DNA of 64,000 nt, taken from Bombella dulcis (GTDB lineage: Bacteria > Pseudomonadota > Alphaproteobacteria > Acetobacterales > Acetobacteraceae). The notes beneath the pieces were generated by a model, which was not told where the DNA came from, did not search any database, and saw only the letters and a program-made list of their open reading frames with translations. Made by a program: the position numbers and the translations under genes. Positions 17,620 to 27,526 of this stretch are shown here, piece by piece; position 1 is the stretch's first letter, and every line of letters starts with the position of its first letter. Where the stretch lies: assembly GCF_026385505.1 (NCBI RefSeq), contig NZ_JANIDV010000001.1, positions 558,001 through 622,000 on the forward strand, in the 5' to 3' direction.

Positions 17620-18683
17620 CCTATTTCCTCGGCCAGCAGGGCCATCTGCTCATGATGGGTCAGGGCATTGACGATCTCATCAAACTCTCCCCCCATGACC
17701 TGAGCAATCTTGTACAGTGTCAGATTGATCCGATGATCCGTCACACGGCCCTGCGGGAAATTATATGTCCGTATCCGTTCAGAACGGTCGCCCGTCCCGA
17801 CCTGTGACTTGCGGTCCGCAGCCCGGCTTGCATGGGCTTTCTGGCGTTCTGCTTCATAAAGGCGGGCACGGAGGATCTGCATGGCCTTTGCTTTGTTGCG
17901 ATGCTGGCTCTTCTCTTCCTGCATGGCAACGACGACGCCGGTCGGCAGATGCGTGATGCGGACTGCACTTTCCGTCTTGTTGACGTGCTGGCCACCCGCA
18001 CCTGAAGCCCTGAAAACATCAATCCGCAGGTCTTCTTCATTCACCTGCACATCCACCTCTTCGGCTTCCGGCAGCACGGCTACCGTCACCGTGGAGGTGT
18101 GAATCCGCCCCTGGCTTTCCGTTGCCGGAACACGCTGGACACGATGCACGCCGGATTCATATTTGAACCGGGCAAACACGCCCCGCCCCGTAATGGTCGC
18201 CATACCCTCCCGGATACCGGAAAGCTCACTTTCCGTCAGGGACATGACCTCGAAACGCCAGCCATTATTCTCGGCAAAACGCCGATAGGCTTCGAACAGT
18301 TCCGCCGCAAACAGTGCTGCCTCATCCCCCCCCGCAGCGGGGCGGACTTCCAGAATGGCACTGCGCTCATCAGCATCATCACGGGGCAGAAGTGCCAGCT
18401 GCATGGCCTGTTCCAGAGCAGGCATCTCTGCCTCGACTTCTTCAAGATCAAGCTGGGCCAGCTCTTTCATTTCCGGGTCAACCAGCATGGCCTGAGCGTC
18501 CCTCTGACGCTTCTGGGCCGCCTGCCATGCCCGGATGGCCGCCACGGGCTTCTCCATGGCGGCATAATCCTGCGAGAGACGGACGAATTCCTCTCCACCC
18601 ATCTCACCGGACGCCATCAATGCCTGCATTTCTTCAAAGCGGGCGATGATCTGCTCCAGCTTATGCTCGATCGCAGCACTCAT
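17610..18683 (-). CDS. prfA: Peptide chain release factor 1
   Basis: A 357-residue class I release factor reading UAA and [15 protein letters not shown] (GGQ near residue 230) is the peptidyl-tRNA hydrolysis loop, methylated by PrmC, and [14 protein letters not shown] holds the PxT codon-recognition tripeptide (PAT), which marks RF1 as opposed to RF2's SPF. Its start overlaps the hisS stop by 4 bases. An ordinary, complete member of the family. Confidence 0.97.
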   Translation of the reverse strand: MSAAIEHKLEQIIARFEEMQALMASGEMGGEEFVRLSQDYAAMEKPVAAIRAWQAAQKRQRDAQAMLVDPEMKELAQLDLEEVEAEMPALEQAMQLALLPRDDADERSAILEVRPAAGGDEAALFAAELFEAYRRFAENNGWRFEVMSLTESELSGIREGMATITGRGVFARFKYESGVHRVQRVPATESQGRIHTSTVTVAVLPEAEEVDVQVNEEDLRIDVFRASGAGGQHVNKTESAVRITHLPTGVVVAMQEEKSQHRNKAKAMQILRARLYEAERQKAHASRAADRKSQVGTGDRSERIRTYNFPQGRVTDHRINLTLYKIAQVMGGEFDEIVNALTHHEQMALLAEEIGRP

Positions 18684-19930
18684 GAGGTTCGGGCACGCTC
18701 CAGCGCAGAGAGGACATCCTCCACGGGCACCTCTCCCTGTTCCCGTGAGGCCAGATGACGCAGCTGCACGACATTCCGTGCCAGGTCATCATCGCCAAGG
18801 AACAGAACATGGGAGGCACCAGACTGCACGATACGGTCCATGCGCTTCTTCATGTTCCCCCGTGTCTCGATTGACACGGACAGACCCGCATCCCGCACCA
18901 TACGGGACAGGGAAGCCGCCTTGAGCAGAGCTGCCTCACCCATCGGAAGAATGGCCACGTCACTGATATCGGCGGCCGGTGCTTCAATCAGGGCGGCAAG
19001 ACGTTCAACACCAGCCGCCCAGCCAATGCAGGGCACGGCAGGACCGCCCATCTCTTCGACCAGACCTTCATAACGGCCACCAGCCAGCACCGTTCCCTGC
19101 GCCCCTAGCTTGTCCGTGACGAACTCGAACACGGTATGGCTGTAATAATCCAGCCCCCGGACAATCCGGGGATTTTCCACAAAGGACACACCGAAAGCCG
19201 TCAGGGCCGCTTTCAGTTCACTCCAGAACATGCGGGATTCCTCATTAAGGTAATCATCAAATGCCGGAGCATCCGCCAAAAGTACCCTGTCCTGTTCCGC
19301 CTTGCTGTCCAGAATGCGTAGCGGATTGATTTCAAGCCGTAACCGGCTGTCTTCTGACAGACGGTCCTCATGCTGGCGAAAATAAGCCACCAGAGCCTCA
19401 CGCCACGCCATACGGCTGGCTTTATCCCCCAGCGTGTTCAGCTCAAGCGTCAGGTCGTCACCCAGACCAAGGGACACCAGAAAATCCCGGGCCATGGCGA
19501 TGATTTCGGCATCACGGAACGCACTTTCCGCACCGATCAGTTCTGCCCCAATCTGATGGAACTGGCGGAAACGCCCCTTCTGCGGCCGCTCATACCGGAA
19601 CATCGGGCCGGTATAGAAGATTTTCTGCGGCAGGGCCTGTGTCAGGGAATTGGACACCAGCGCACGGGCCACGCCAGCCGTTCCCTCCGGGCGAAGGGTC
19701 AGACTTTCTCCGCCACGGTCCTCAAACGTGTACATCTCCTTGGAGACAACGTCCGAGCTTTCTCCCAGGGAACGGGCAAAAACATGCGTGTCCTCAAAGA
19801 TGGGCGTTGCCCACTGGCTGAAACCATAACGGCGGAAAATCGTCTCTCCCGTACCGATGACCTGCTGATGACGACGCATGTCCTCACCCAGCAGGTCCTT
19901 CGTTCCCCGGGGCGGCTGGAAACGGGCCAT
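18680..19930 (-). CDS. hisS: Histidyl-tRNA synthetase
   Basis: Class II aminoacyl-tRNA synthetase of 416 residues. The start [10 protein letters not shown], motif 2 ([19 protein letters not shown]), the histidine-binding [12 protein letters not shown] and motif 3 GWAAGVERL all appear in order, followed by an anticodon-binding domain ending in [10 protein letters not shown]. The start overlaps the ispG stop (TGATG) and its stop overlaps prfA, so ispG-hisS-prfA form one coupled unit. Confidence 0.97.
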   Translation of the reverse strand: MARFQPPRGTKDLLGEDMRRHQQVIGTGETIFRRYGFSQWATPIFEDTHVFARSLGESSDVVSKEMYTFEDRGGESLTLRPEGTAGVARALVSNSLTQALPQKIFYTGPMFRYERPQKGRFRQFHQIGAELIGAESAFRDAEIIAMARDFLVSLGLGDDLTLELNTLGDKASRMAWREALVAYFRQHEDRLSEDSRLRLEINPLRILDSKAEQDRVLLADAPAFDDYLNEESRMFWSELKAALTAFGVSFVENPRIVRGLDYYSHTVFEFVTDKLGAQGTVLAGGRYEGLVEEMGGPAVPCIGWAAGVERLAALIEAPAADISDVAILPMGEAALLKAASLSRMVRDAGLSVSIETRGNMKKRMDRIVQSGASHVLFLGDDDLARNVVQLRHLASREQGEVPVEDVLSALERARTS

Positions 19931-21051
19931 CAGTGTGCAGCCTTCTCGGCCGTTCCGGCCTCGATGGCCGCCACACGGGCTTCCACCAGCTCGACGATAT
20001 GCTCGATCATGTTCTCGGCGGGCATAGTGTGATCCTGCTTGCCAGCCGCATAAACCATGTGACGGCCGGAGCCACCACCCGTCACGCCAATATCCGTCAT
20101 CAGAGCCTCACCCGGACCATTGACCACACAGCCAATGATGGAAAGCGTCAGCGGCGTCTTGATGTGCTGGAGACGGTCTTCCAGCGTCTGGACCGTATCC
20201 ACCACATTGAAACCCTGACGGGCACAGGACGGGCAGGAAATGATCTTCACACCACGATGACGCAGACCAAGGGACTTGAGAATGTCCCAGCCCACCAGCA
20301 CTTCTTCTTCAGGAGGAGCGGAAAGGGAAACACGCATCGTATCACCCACACCAGCCCAGAGAAGGTTGCCAAGACCAAGAGCGGACTTCACCGTCCCGGC
20401 ACGCTTGGAGCCTGCCTCCGTAATGCCGATATGCAGCGGATGGTCACAGCAGGCGGCCAGTTCCTTGTAAGCCGCCACAGCCATGAAGACGTCGGAAGCC
20501 TTCACGCTGATCTTGAACTCATGAAAGTCATGATCTTCAAGAATCTTCGCATGTTCCAGCGCACTCTCCACAAGAGCTTCCGGTTTCGGCTCGCCATATT
20601 TCTCCAGGAGATGACGCTCCAGAGAGCCAGCATTCACACCGATACGGATGGAACAGCCATGATCACGGGCCGCCTTGACAACCTCACGCACACGGTCGGC
20701 ACTTCCGATATTGCCCGGATTGATGCGCAGGCAGGCAGCACCGGCCGCCGCAGCCTCAATGGCCCGTTTGTAATGGAAGTGAATGTCTGCCACGATCGGC
20801 GCATTGACTTCCTCGACAATGGTCTTCAGGGCCTTCGTGCTCGCCTCGTCAGGGCAGGATACACGAACGATATCCACACCGGCCATCTCGGCCTTGCGAA
20901 TCTGAGCAATCGTACCTTCAATATCCGTTGTCAGCGTGTTGGTCATGGTCTGCACCGAGACCGGGGCATCACCACCAACGGCAACATTACCAACATAGAT
21001 CTTCCGTGATTTACGGCGTTCAATATGCTGATAGGGACGTAAACTGCTCAT
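19930..21051 (-). CDS. ispG: 4-hydroxy-3-methylbut-2-enyl diphosphate synthase
   Basis: The [4Fe-4S] reductase GcpE of the MEP isoprenoid pathway. The start at 21051 ([15 protein letters not shown]) has GGAGAGG 6 bases upstream and gives 373 residues; a frame to 21087 has no such site. The cluster cysteines are in [11 protein letters not shown] and [11 protein letters not shown]. The reductase would draw on Fe-S clusters from the suf genes at the right of this window and feeds undecaprenyl phosphate recycled by UppP. It is followed directly by hisS and preceded by rodZ and a strong hairpin. Confidence 0.96.
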   Translation of the reverse strand: MSSLRPYQHIERRKSRKIYVGNVAVGGDAPVSVQTMTNTLTTDIEGTIAQIRKAEMAGVDIVRVSCPDEASTKALKTIVEEVNAPIVADIHFHYKRAIEAAAAGAACLRINPGNIGSADRVREVVKAARDHGCSIRIGVNAGSLERHLLEKYGEPKPEALVESALEHAKILEDHDFHEFKISVKASDVFMAVAAYKELAACCDHPLHIGITEAGSKRAGTVKSALGLGNLLWAGVGDTMRVSLSAPPEEEVLVGWDILKSLGLRHRGVKIISCPSCARQGFNVVDTVQTLEDRLQHIKTPLTLSIIGCVVNGPGEALMTDIGVTGGGSGRHMVYAAGKQDHTMPAENMIEHIVELVEARVAAIEAGTAEKAAH

Positions 21052-21094
21052 CAATAACCTCTCCGGGTCCTGACTGGACTGACCCATGATAAAC

Positions 21095-21121
21095 GTGACC
21101 GCTACGTGATCGAGCGGTCAC
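21095..21121. other. Perfect 9-base hairpin between rodZ and ispG
   Basis: GTGACCGCT and AGCGGTCAC flank a 9-base loop, 7 bases after the rodZ stop. Read on the minus strand there is only GTTTATC after it, so it may be a partial terminator or RNA-stability element that separates rodZ from ispG expression. Confidence 0.5.
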
Positions 21122-21127
21122 AGAACT

Positions 21128-22312
21128 TCACTGGCTGCGCTTGTCTGCCGGTCCCGGCACGGGCGGTGTAATGGCCAGGGAACCATACCCGTAACGCCCC
21201 TGCTCCACAGATGCCGCATCGACCGTCGCATTGCGCACAACCCGGCCACGCAGCCCCAAGGGTGCGCTTACAACATTACCGGCCTGAAAAACAACACCCC
21301 CGGCATTGCCGCTTGTGATGCGGTATGTCTGCCCGGCAACACCCTGCCAGACCTCACCCTTCTTGAGGACACGGACAAGCTGGACTTTTCCTGAAGCATC
21401 AGTCACCTGCACCCAGCTGTCCTCACGGGCCAGAATGCTGATACTGTCCTCAGCCTTCTGATTCGCCACGGGAGCTGGAGCGGGCTGGGACACATGCGGC
21501 TCGGGGGCGGCTTTCGGCACATCAGCAGGACGGACCGGGGCCGTCACCTGAACAGGCTGCTGCGCATTCTCCACGACCGGGGCCTCAGCAGGGTGACCAT
21601 CACCACCGGTCACGTCACCCGTGGAAGGTACGGCCGTAGGGGACGGTGAAACAACCTCAGGAGCGGGCTGAAGATCGGGCGTGTCCTTCTGCCCGTCATC
21701 CTGTCGGGCGGTCATGTCCTGTGTTCCGGCAGAGGAAGAAGAAGCGTTCTTCTGCGTCTCCTGCTTCTGTAAAGCTGCTTCCTGCCCCTCGGACTTTTCA
21801 GCCTGCGCCGTGTCAGACGATGACTCTTCACTGTTCCCGGCCAGATGGGACGGCAGGATGGAGGAGGCAAGCTGCCCATGAGACGAGAAATGGTACCATC
21901 CGACATAGGCACCGACAATGACGATCAGCCCGATGCCCAGCAGAACCCACAGCCCTGTTGAACGTCCTTCCTGCGGCCCCGGAAGGTCCAGCTGGACCGT
22001 CTGCCGTTTGGGCATGTAGGAAGACAGCTCCCGGTTGGCCTGCTGCATGATCTCGTCATCCTTGAAGCCCAGAAGGCGGACATAGCTCTTGACGAACCCG
22101 AGAACATAGACCTTGTCCGGCAGCCTGGAATAATCACCCTCTTCAATGGCCTGAAGAATGGCCAGACGCACCTTCAGGTGCGCCTCCACATCCCCCAGGC
22201 TCCAACCCAGCTCCTTACGCCGGGCCATCAGGCGGGCACCAAGAGTGGCAGATGGCTGACTGGCCATACTTTGCCCTGTTTTATCTTCCATCACGACACC
22301 CTTCTCACTCAT
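21128..22312 (-). CDS. rodZ: RodZ-like cell-shape protein (HTH plus DUF4115)
   Basis: A 394-residue bitopic membrane protein. A cytoplasmic Cro/C1-like helix-turn-helix domain (LGARLMARRKELGWSLGDVE to about residue 100) is followed by a single membrane segment (GLWVLLGIGLIVIVGAYVGW), a long Ser/Gln/Pro/Ala-rich periplasmic linker, and a C-terminal DUF4115 beta domain (EDSWVQVTDASGKVQLVRVL). RodZ links MreB filaments to the elongation peptidoglycan machinery. Its place upstream of ispG is typical of many bacteria. Confidence 0.92.
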   Translation of the reverse strand: MSEKGVVMEDKTGQSMASQPSATLGARLMARRKELGWSLGDVEAHLKVRLAILQAIEEGDYSRLPDKVYVLGFVKSYVRLLGFKDDEIMQQANRELSSYMPKRQTVQLDLPGPQEGRSTGLWVLLGIGLIVIVGAYVGWYHFSSHGQLASSILPSHLAGNSEESSSDTAQAEKSEGQEAALQKQETQKNASSSSAGTQDMTARQDDGQKDTPDLQPAPEVVSPSPTAVPSTGDVTGGDGHPAEAPVVENAQQPVQVTAPVRPADVPKAAPEPHVSQPAPAPVANQKAEDSISILAREDSWVQVTDASGKVQLVRVLKKGEVWQGVAGQTYRITSGNAGGVVFQAGNVVSAPLGLRGRVVRNATVDAASVEQGRYGYGSLAITPPVPGPADKRSQ

Positions 22313-22364
22313 ATGCCCCAGACCCTCAGATCCGCATGCAGGTTATCAGCTCAGACCCCGCCAG

Positions 22365-23414
22365 TTATTCCGCACATTCAGACTGGATGCGCCGCTCACG
22401 CTTCTGGAGAGCTTCAACCGCCTGATCCACCAGAGTGGTGATGATTTCTTCCACCGGCCGAATTTCCTTCACCATGCCGACAGACTGCCCCGCCATCATG
22501 GAGCCATTCTCCACATCACCCTCGATAACGGCCCGCCGCAGCGCACCAGCCCAGAAATGCTCGATTTCCAGTTGGGCCGCCTCACGTTCGATCTGCCCCT
22601 TGCGGAAACGCTCGATCACGTCAGCCTGATGGGTCATGAAGTGGCGTGTCGCCGCATTGGAAAGACCACGCACCGGAATGACGGGGAAACGCTCATCCAG
22701 CTGTACGGACATCACGGCATCACGGGCATTGCCACGACGGAATGCCTCCTTGAACCGCTCATGAGCGATGCTTTCCTTGGAAGCGGCAAACATCGTGCCC
22801 AGCTGCCCACCGGCAGCTCCCTGTTCCAGATAGGACAGGACGGCATCACCACGTCCCAGCCCACCAGCCACGAAGACGGGAACTTCCGTGATGTTCGGCA
22901 GGATTTCCTGAGCCAGCACGTTCAGGGAGACCGGCCCGACATGACCACCAGCCTCGGAACCTTCAATCACCAGGGCCTCAATGCCCAGTTTCACCAGCCG
23001 CCGGCCCAGAGCAAGGGCGGGTGCGAACCCCATCACCCGTGCACCACCATCACGCACCCGGCGGATCGTGCCGCCAGTCGGCACGCCGCCAGCCAGCACG
23101 ACATGCGTCACGTCATGGGCCAGACACACATCCACCAGCGCATCCAGCTTGGGATGCATGGTGATGAGATTGACACCGAACGGCTTGTCCGTCAGGGCCT
23201 GCGTGGCAACGATTTCTTCTTCAAGACGTTCCGGTTCCATCGCACCACAGGCGATCACGCCAAAACCACCCGCATTGGAGATGGCCGAAACCAGATTGCG
23301 TTCACTCACCCAGGACATCGCTCCACCAAGGATGGCGTAACGGCTGCCCAGAAAATCACAGCCCGGTTTCCAGAGCTGATCAAGTATCTTACGTGCGTTC
23401 ATTGTTCCACTCAT
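22365..23414 (-). CDS. Nitronate monooxygenase-like FMN protein
   Basis: A 349-residue TIM-barrel flavoprotein of the 2-nitropropane dioxygenase/FabK group. AILGGAMSWVSERNLVSAISNAGGFG is the characteristic start; EGSEAGGHVG holds the FMN-binding glycines and the proposed catalytic histidine, and VAGGLGRGDAVL the phosphate-binding loop. Physiological substrates of such proteins are often unknown (nitronates, or an enoyl-ACP reductase role in FabK). The ATG overlaps the lysC stop by 4 bases (ATGA). In alphaproteobacteria the lysC-adjacent copy is common, with no clear metabolic reason. Confidence 0.85.
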   Translation of the reverse strand: MSGTMNARKILDQLWKPGCDFLGSRYAILGGAMSWVSERNLVSAISNAGGFGVIACGAMEPERLEEEIVATQALTDKPFGVNLITMHPKLDALVDVCLAHDVTHVVLAGGVPTGGTIRRVRDGGARVMGFAPALALGRRLVKLGIEALVIEGSEAGGHVGPVSLNVLAQEILPNITEVPVFVAGGLGRGDAVLSYLEQGAAGGQLGTMFAASKESIAHERFKEAFRRGNARDAVMSVQLDERFPVIPVRGLSNAATRHFMTHQADVIERFRKGQIEREAAQLEIEHFWAGALRRAVIEGDVENGSMMAGQSVGMVKEIRPVEEIITTLVDQAVEALQKRERRIQSECAE

Positions 23415-24721
23415 GCCTGCGCCCCTTCAGATGCATCCAGCCCATAAGCCGTGTGCAGGGCACGCATGGCCAGTTCCATATATTCTGCATCAATCAAAAC
23501 GGAAATCTTGATTTCACTGGTGGAAATCACCTGGATGTTGATTCCCTTCTCCGCCAGTGTCCGGAACATGGTCGTCGCCACGCCCGTGTTGGACCGCATC
23601 CCGACACCCACCACACTGATCTTGGCAACATTATGGGAGGTGTCCAGGTCACCATAGCCAATCTCGGAGCGCATTCCCTCCAGAATCTGACGTGCCCGGC
23701 CCTCATCACCCTTGCTCACGGTGAAGGTCATGTTCGTGCTGCGGTCAACGCCAATACTCTGGACAATCATGTCCACATTCAAGCCCGCAGCGGACAGAGG
23801 CTCGAATATTCTTGCAGCAATGCCCGGCTCATCAGGGACCTGCCGGATGGTGATCTTCGCATCATCCATGGAGTATGCAATTCCGGTCACCAGCTTCTTT
23901 TCCACACTCTCGTCCTCATCCACTACGATGGTCCCGCTGCTGTCATCTGTCTCCACGAAGGAAGAAAGGACACGTACATGCACCTTCTCCCTCATGGCCA
24001 GCCCCACGCTGCGGGTCTGGAGAACCTTGGCACCAACAGATGCCAGCTCCAGCATTTCTTCATATGTAATACGCTCGAGGCGACGGGCCTGCTTCACAAT
24101 GCGGGGATCGGTCGTATAGATGCCATCCACATCCGTATAGATGTCGCACTGGTCAGCCCTGATGGCCGCAGCCAGAGCCACGGCGGAGGTATCCGACCCT
24201 CCCCGGCCCAGCGTAGCGATGCGCCCATGTGCATCCACCCCCTGGAAACCGGCGATCACGGGCACCACGCCCCGTTCCATGCACTCACGCAGGGCCTGCC
24301 CATCGACGCCTTCAATGACGGCACAGCCATGTGATTCATCCGTACGCAGAGGAATCTGCCACCCCTGAAACGAACGGGCCGGCACACCCAGGGCACCCAG
24401 GGCAATGGCCAGCAGACCACTCGTCACCTGCTCACCGGACGCCACGACAGCATCATACTCGGCAGGATCGGCCTGCTCATCCAGATTCCGGCAATAATCC
24501 ACCATCTGGTTCGTGACGCCGGACATGGCGGACACGACCACGGCCACACGCTGTCCCCTCGCCCGCTCCTTGCGGACCTTCTCTGCCACGATGCGGATAC
24601 GGTCCAGGTCCTTGACGGAGGTTCCGCCAAACTTCATCACAACCGTACGGGAAACCGCCCGATCTGAAGAAACATCAGCAACAGACCGTGCTGTATCATC
24701 CGAGCGATCGAACATGGGCAT
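23411..24721 (-). CDS. lysC: Aspartate kinase
   Basis: Catalyses phosphorylation of aspartate, the first step to lysine, threonine, methionine and diaminopimelate. VMKFGGTSVKD is the ATP-binding start of the catalytic domain, TDVDGIYTTDPRIV lies near the active site, and two ACT domains at the C-terminus (DEPGIAARIFEPLSAAGLN; RSNTGVATTMFRTLAEKGI) bind the feedback effectors lysine/threonine. The start at 24721 has GGAG 11 bases upstream; a Met two codons later is equally possible. Divergent from ubiG. Confidence 0.95.
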   Translation of the reverse strand: MPMFDRSDDTARSVADVSSDRAVSRTVVMKFGGTSVKDLDRIRIVAEKVRKERARGQRVAVVVSAMSGVTNQMVDYCRNLDEQADPAEYDAVVASGEQVTSGLLAIALGALGVPARSFQGWQIPLRTDESHGCAVIEGVDGQALRECMERGVVPVIAGFQGVDAHGRIATLGRGGSDTSAVALAAAIRADQCDIYTDVDGIYTTDPRIVKQARRLERITYEEMLELASVGAKVLQTRSVGLAMREKVHVRVLSSFVETDDSSGTIVVDEDESVEKKLVTGIAYSMDDAKITIRQVPDEPGIAARIFEPLSAAGLNVDMIVQSIGVDRSTNMTFTVSKGDEGRARQILEGMRSEIGYGDLDTSHNVAKISVVGVGMRSNTGVATTMFRTLAEKGINIQVISTSEIKISVLIDAEYMELAMRALHTAYGLDASEGAQA

Positions 24722-24847
24722 CTGGGAGAAAGCTCCAACAACTAGGCTAGCGTTACATAAATATCCGTCCCACATAACTCTCCTGCCCTTTCACGTCTAG
24801 CCGCAACATGGCAGAAAAGCACCACAAAAGCCGGGAGAAGTGTCAGA

Positions 24848-25612
24848 ATGTCCGTTTCATCACCATCACCATCCAGCATGCCGGATGAGCCAGTATCCTC
24901 CGTCGTGAATGACGAGATCAGCCAGTTCGGAAATCTTGCCAGAAACTGGTGGGACCCGAAGGGACCTATGGCCCCCCTCCATGCCATGAACCCCCTCAGG
25001 ACGTCATGGATCGTCAGGCATCTTCCCACTTCACTCTTCCAGAAGGACACTCCACCAACCCTGCTGGATATTGGCTGTGGGGCAGGACTGGCCAGCGAAC
25101 GCTTCGCCACGCTCGGTTTCAGCACACTGGGGGTAGATGCCAGTGAAAACGGCATACAGGCCGCCAAGGCCCACATGACCCGGCATCCCCTTCCCCTTCA
25201 TGCCGCTCCCCTTGGTTATCTGTGCGGCACGGCCGAAGCCCTCCTTGAAGAAGGACGGCAGTTCGACGTGGTCTCCGCACTGGAAGTGATCGAACATGTG
25301 CGGGACCCTCAGACATTCATGTCCCTGCTGGCAGGGCTGGCAAAACCGGGTGGGCATGTCGCCGTCTCTACCATGGACCGCAGCCTGCGCTCCTTCCTGA
25401 TGGCCAAGCTGGGCGCAGAATATGTGCTGCGCCTTCTCCCGGTCGGTACGCATGACTGGAAAAAATTCATCCGCCCGACGGAGCTGGACAGCATGGCCCG
25501 ACAGGCCGGCCTGCGCCTGCTGGACCTGAAAGGTCTTTCCTACCGCCCGCCACGCTGGCAGGAGAGCCACGATACCAGCATCAATTACATCGCCATCTTT
25601 CAGAAGGACTGA
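24848..25612 (+). CDS. ubiG: Ubiquinone biosynthesis O-methyltransferase
   Basis: A 254-residue SAM-dependent enzyme for both O-methylations in ubiquinone synthesis. NDEISQFGNLARNWWDPKGPMAPLHAMNP is the family N-terminus; LLDIGCGAGLASE is motif I (SAM binding), and the amphipathic membrane-docking region is present before SVLPVGTHDW. GGGAGAAG precedes the ATG. Ubiquinone is the electron carrier of acetic acid bacterial respiratory chains. It is divergent from lysC, followed by a strong bidirectional terminator. Confidence 0.95.
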   Translation: MSVSSPSPSSMPDEPVSSVVNDEISQFGNLARNWWDPKGPMAPLHAMNPLRTSWIVRHLPTSLFQKDTPPTLLDIGCGAGLASERFATLGFSTLGVDASENGIQAAKAHMTRHPLPLHAAPLGYLCGTAEALLEEGRQFDVVSALEVIEHVRDPQTFMSLLAGLAKPGGHVAVSTMDRSLRSFLMAKLGAEYVLRLLPVGTHDWKKFIRPTELDSMARQAGLRLLDLKGLSYRPPRWQESHDTSINYIAIFQKD

Positions 25613-25624
25613 CGGACATAAAGA

Positions 25625-25652
25625 AAAGGCGTCCCAGGACCGGGACGCCTTT
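25625..25652. terminator. Strong bidirectional terminator
   Basis: AAAGGCGTCCC and GGGACGCCTTT form a perfect 11-base stem with a 6-base loop. A runs before and T runs after serve both strands, between convergent ubiG and the lactonase gene. Confidence 0.9.
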
Positions 25653-25684
25653 CCCTCATTTCATGGAAGACAGTCTCAACCCGA

Positions 25685-26926
25685 TCAGCTGTCAGCCACC
25701 ATGAAGGCAAATGTCGTCGGGCTGCCCACGGCCGTGAAGTGGTTCGTAAAGACGGGCTTGCCTGTCTCACGATCCACACGGAACGCAGTGACGGAATCAG
25801 ACCGCTGGTTGGCACAGAACAGGAAGCTTCCTGTCGGATCGAACATCATGGCACGGCCATAATCGGCATGCATCCAGACTTCGTCCTCCAGAGTCAGGGT
25901 TCCGTCAATTCCGACAGAGAAGACAGCCAGAGAGTCACCCAGACGGTTGGAAACGTACACAAACCGTCCGCTCTCGGCGATCAGGATTTCAGCAGCCAGC
26001 GTGGAGCCACGGAAATGTGACGTCACGGTACTGACGGACTGAATCTGTGTGATCTCTCCAGTCTGCGGGTCAAACTTGGACACCACAACCTTGGAGTTCT
26101 GCTCACAGAGATTGTACAGCACACGCCCCGTATGATCGAAAACGAAATGCCGTGGGGCAGAACCGGGTTCCATCTCATAGAACGGTTTCTTTGCCGGAAT
26201 CAGCTTGCCCGTCTTCAGGTCCAGTTTCCAGACATAAACACGGTCCAGCCCGGCATCATCCACCAGAACGAACGTCCCGCTCGGATCAGTGGCCACCATG
26301 TGCGGATGCGCACCGGAATGATCAGAAATGGCGAAGTTGCCTTCCGGATTGTCCGCAGCACGCTCAGGCTGTTTCGGACCGGAATTATGGACAACATCCG
26401 TAGCCTTGCCGAGTGATCCATCCTTGCGGATCGGCAGGACGGCAACACTGCCCCCCACATAATTGGCAACCAGCAAATATTTGCCTGAAGGATGTACGCT
26501 CAGATGGGCCGGAACGGCTCCACCAGAACTGACAGTGTTGATCTTGGCCAGAGTCCCGTTGCGGGTATCAACGGAGAAGGCCGTTACAGAGCCACTGCCA
26601 GCCTTGTCATAATCATTAATCTCACTGAGAGCGTAGAGGAACTTGCGGTTGCGGCTCAGCGTGATGAAGGAAGGGCTGGGAATGTCCATGAAGGTGGCAA
26701 CCGGTGTCAGAAAGCCGGTATCACGATCCATCTCAAAAACGGCAATTCCCTTGCCATTGCCTGCGCCACCGGGGGGAGCATGTTCCGTATAGCCACCAAC
26801 AAAACACAGAACACGCGGCAGCGGCTCATTCTGTGCTCGGGCAGACCTCAGAGGTGACAGGGCCGTAGCTGCGCCCAGACCGGCAAGTCCTAGCGCAAAC
26901 TGACGCCGGGAAAGACTCTGTGACAT
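25685..26926 (-). CDS. Tat-exported lactonase (6-phosphogluconolactonase-like beta-propeller)
   Basis: A 413-residue protein of the cycloisomerase-2/lactonase family (seven-bladed propeller, YbhE/Pgl type). A twin-arginine signal (SRRQFALGLAGLG, cleaved after ARA) places it in the periplasm. VHPSGKYLLVANYVGGSVAVL, SGAHPHMVATDPSGTFVLVDD and PRHFVFDHTGRVLYNLCE are the propeller's repeated blades. Acetic acid bacteria oxidise glucose in the periplasm to glucono-delta-lactone, so this enzyme may open that lactone; a cytosolic YbhE role is excluded by the signal. An AGGAGAG site precedes the start. Confidence 0.85.
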   Translation of the reverse strand: MSQSLSRRQFALGLAGLGAATALSPLRSARAQNEPLPRVLCFVGGYTEHAPPGGAGNGKGIAVFEMDRDTGFLTPVATFMDIPSPSFITLSRNRKFLYALSEINDYDKAGSGSVTAFSVDTRNGTLAKINTVSSGGAVPAHLSVHPSGKYLLVANYVGGSVAVLPIRKDGSLGKATDVVHNSGPKQPERAADNPEGNFAISDHSGAHPHMVATDPSGTFVLVDDAGLDRVYVWKLDLKTGKLIPAKKPFYEMEPGSAPRHFVFDHTGRVLYNLCEQNSKVVVSKFDPQTGEITQIQSVSTVTSHFRGSTLAAEILIAESGRFVYVSNRLGDSLAVFSVGIDGTLTLEDEVWMHADYGRAMMFDPTGSFLFCANQRSDSVTAFRVDRETGKPVFTNHFTAVGSPTTFAFMVADS

Positions 26927-26999
26927 AATGTATTACTCTCCTTCAACTTTACCCGGTACGGGAAAAACAAAGTGACATTAGCAAAGAAAGCCGTTTCCC

Positions 27000-27020
27000 G
27001 TAAGAGTGACTCACCCTTAC
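27000..27020. promoter_or_regulatory. Imperfect dyad between DUF2147 and lactonase genes
   Basis: GTAAGAGTGA and TCACCCTTAC form a 10-base inverted repeat with almost no loop, unusual for an RNA hairpin and more like a protein-binding operator. It lies 74 bases upstream of the lactonase start. A second pair, ACGGGAAA and TTTCCCGT, lies between it and the gene. Confidence 0.35.
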
Positions 27021-27040
27021 AAATGAAAGAATAAAAAACA

Positions 27041-27526
27041 CTAGTCACTTTTCTTCATGCGACACTGGACACCTATGGCAGGATTGACAACACGTTTCCA
27101 TGTCTGTGTTTCACCAAATATGGCCAGACCAATATAGCCCCGCAGCTTCAAAGTATTGGCATCAGCCAGCCACATGGAGGCCTGATAGGTCCGTCCGCTC
27201 CTTGGGTCCAGAATCGTCCCATGCCAACGGCCATTCTTGCGCCGCTTCATGTCACTAATGATTTCCAGTCCGCATTCCGACCGCCCCCAGATATCCTTCT
27301 CCGGTTCGGCGTCCGTATAATCCATGCCAACCAGCCGACCACAGAGACGGCTGGAATCTGAAGGACAGGGCGCAATGCCGAAAATGCCATCCTTCTCTTC
27401 CACGAGCCATGTGCCTTCAGGGCCAGGGGCAGCAACCGACGCCTGAGCCTGCGGCGTCACCAGCAGCCCCCCGAACCCCATCATGATGGCAGCAAAGAGG
27501 CCCTTACCTGCGGCCGAGAAGGTCAT
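27041..27526 (-). CDS. Secreted DUF2147 domain protein
   Basis: A 161-residue periplasmic protein. The start at 27526 (MTFSAAGKGLFAAIMMG) gives a plain signal peptide cleaved after AQA; a frame further upstream only runs through grxC. PEGTWLVEEKDGIFGIAPC, CGRLVGM and the ending GETQTWKRV are typical of DUF2147, a lipocalin-like beta-barrel fold of unknown ligand. It overlaps the end of grxC by 23 bases, so the two are co-transcribed. Confidence 0.85.
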   Translation of the reverse strand: MTFSAAGKGLFAAIMMGFGGLLVTPQAQASVAAPGPEGTWLVEEKDGIFGIAPCPSDSSRLCGRLVGMDYTDAEPEKDIWGRSECGLEIISDMKRRKNGRWHGTILDPRSGRTYQASMWLADANTLKLRGYIGLAIFGETQTWKRVVNPAIGVQCRMKKSD

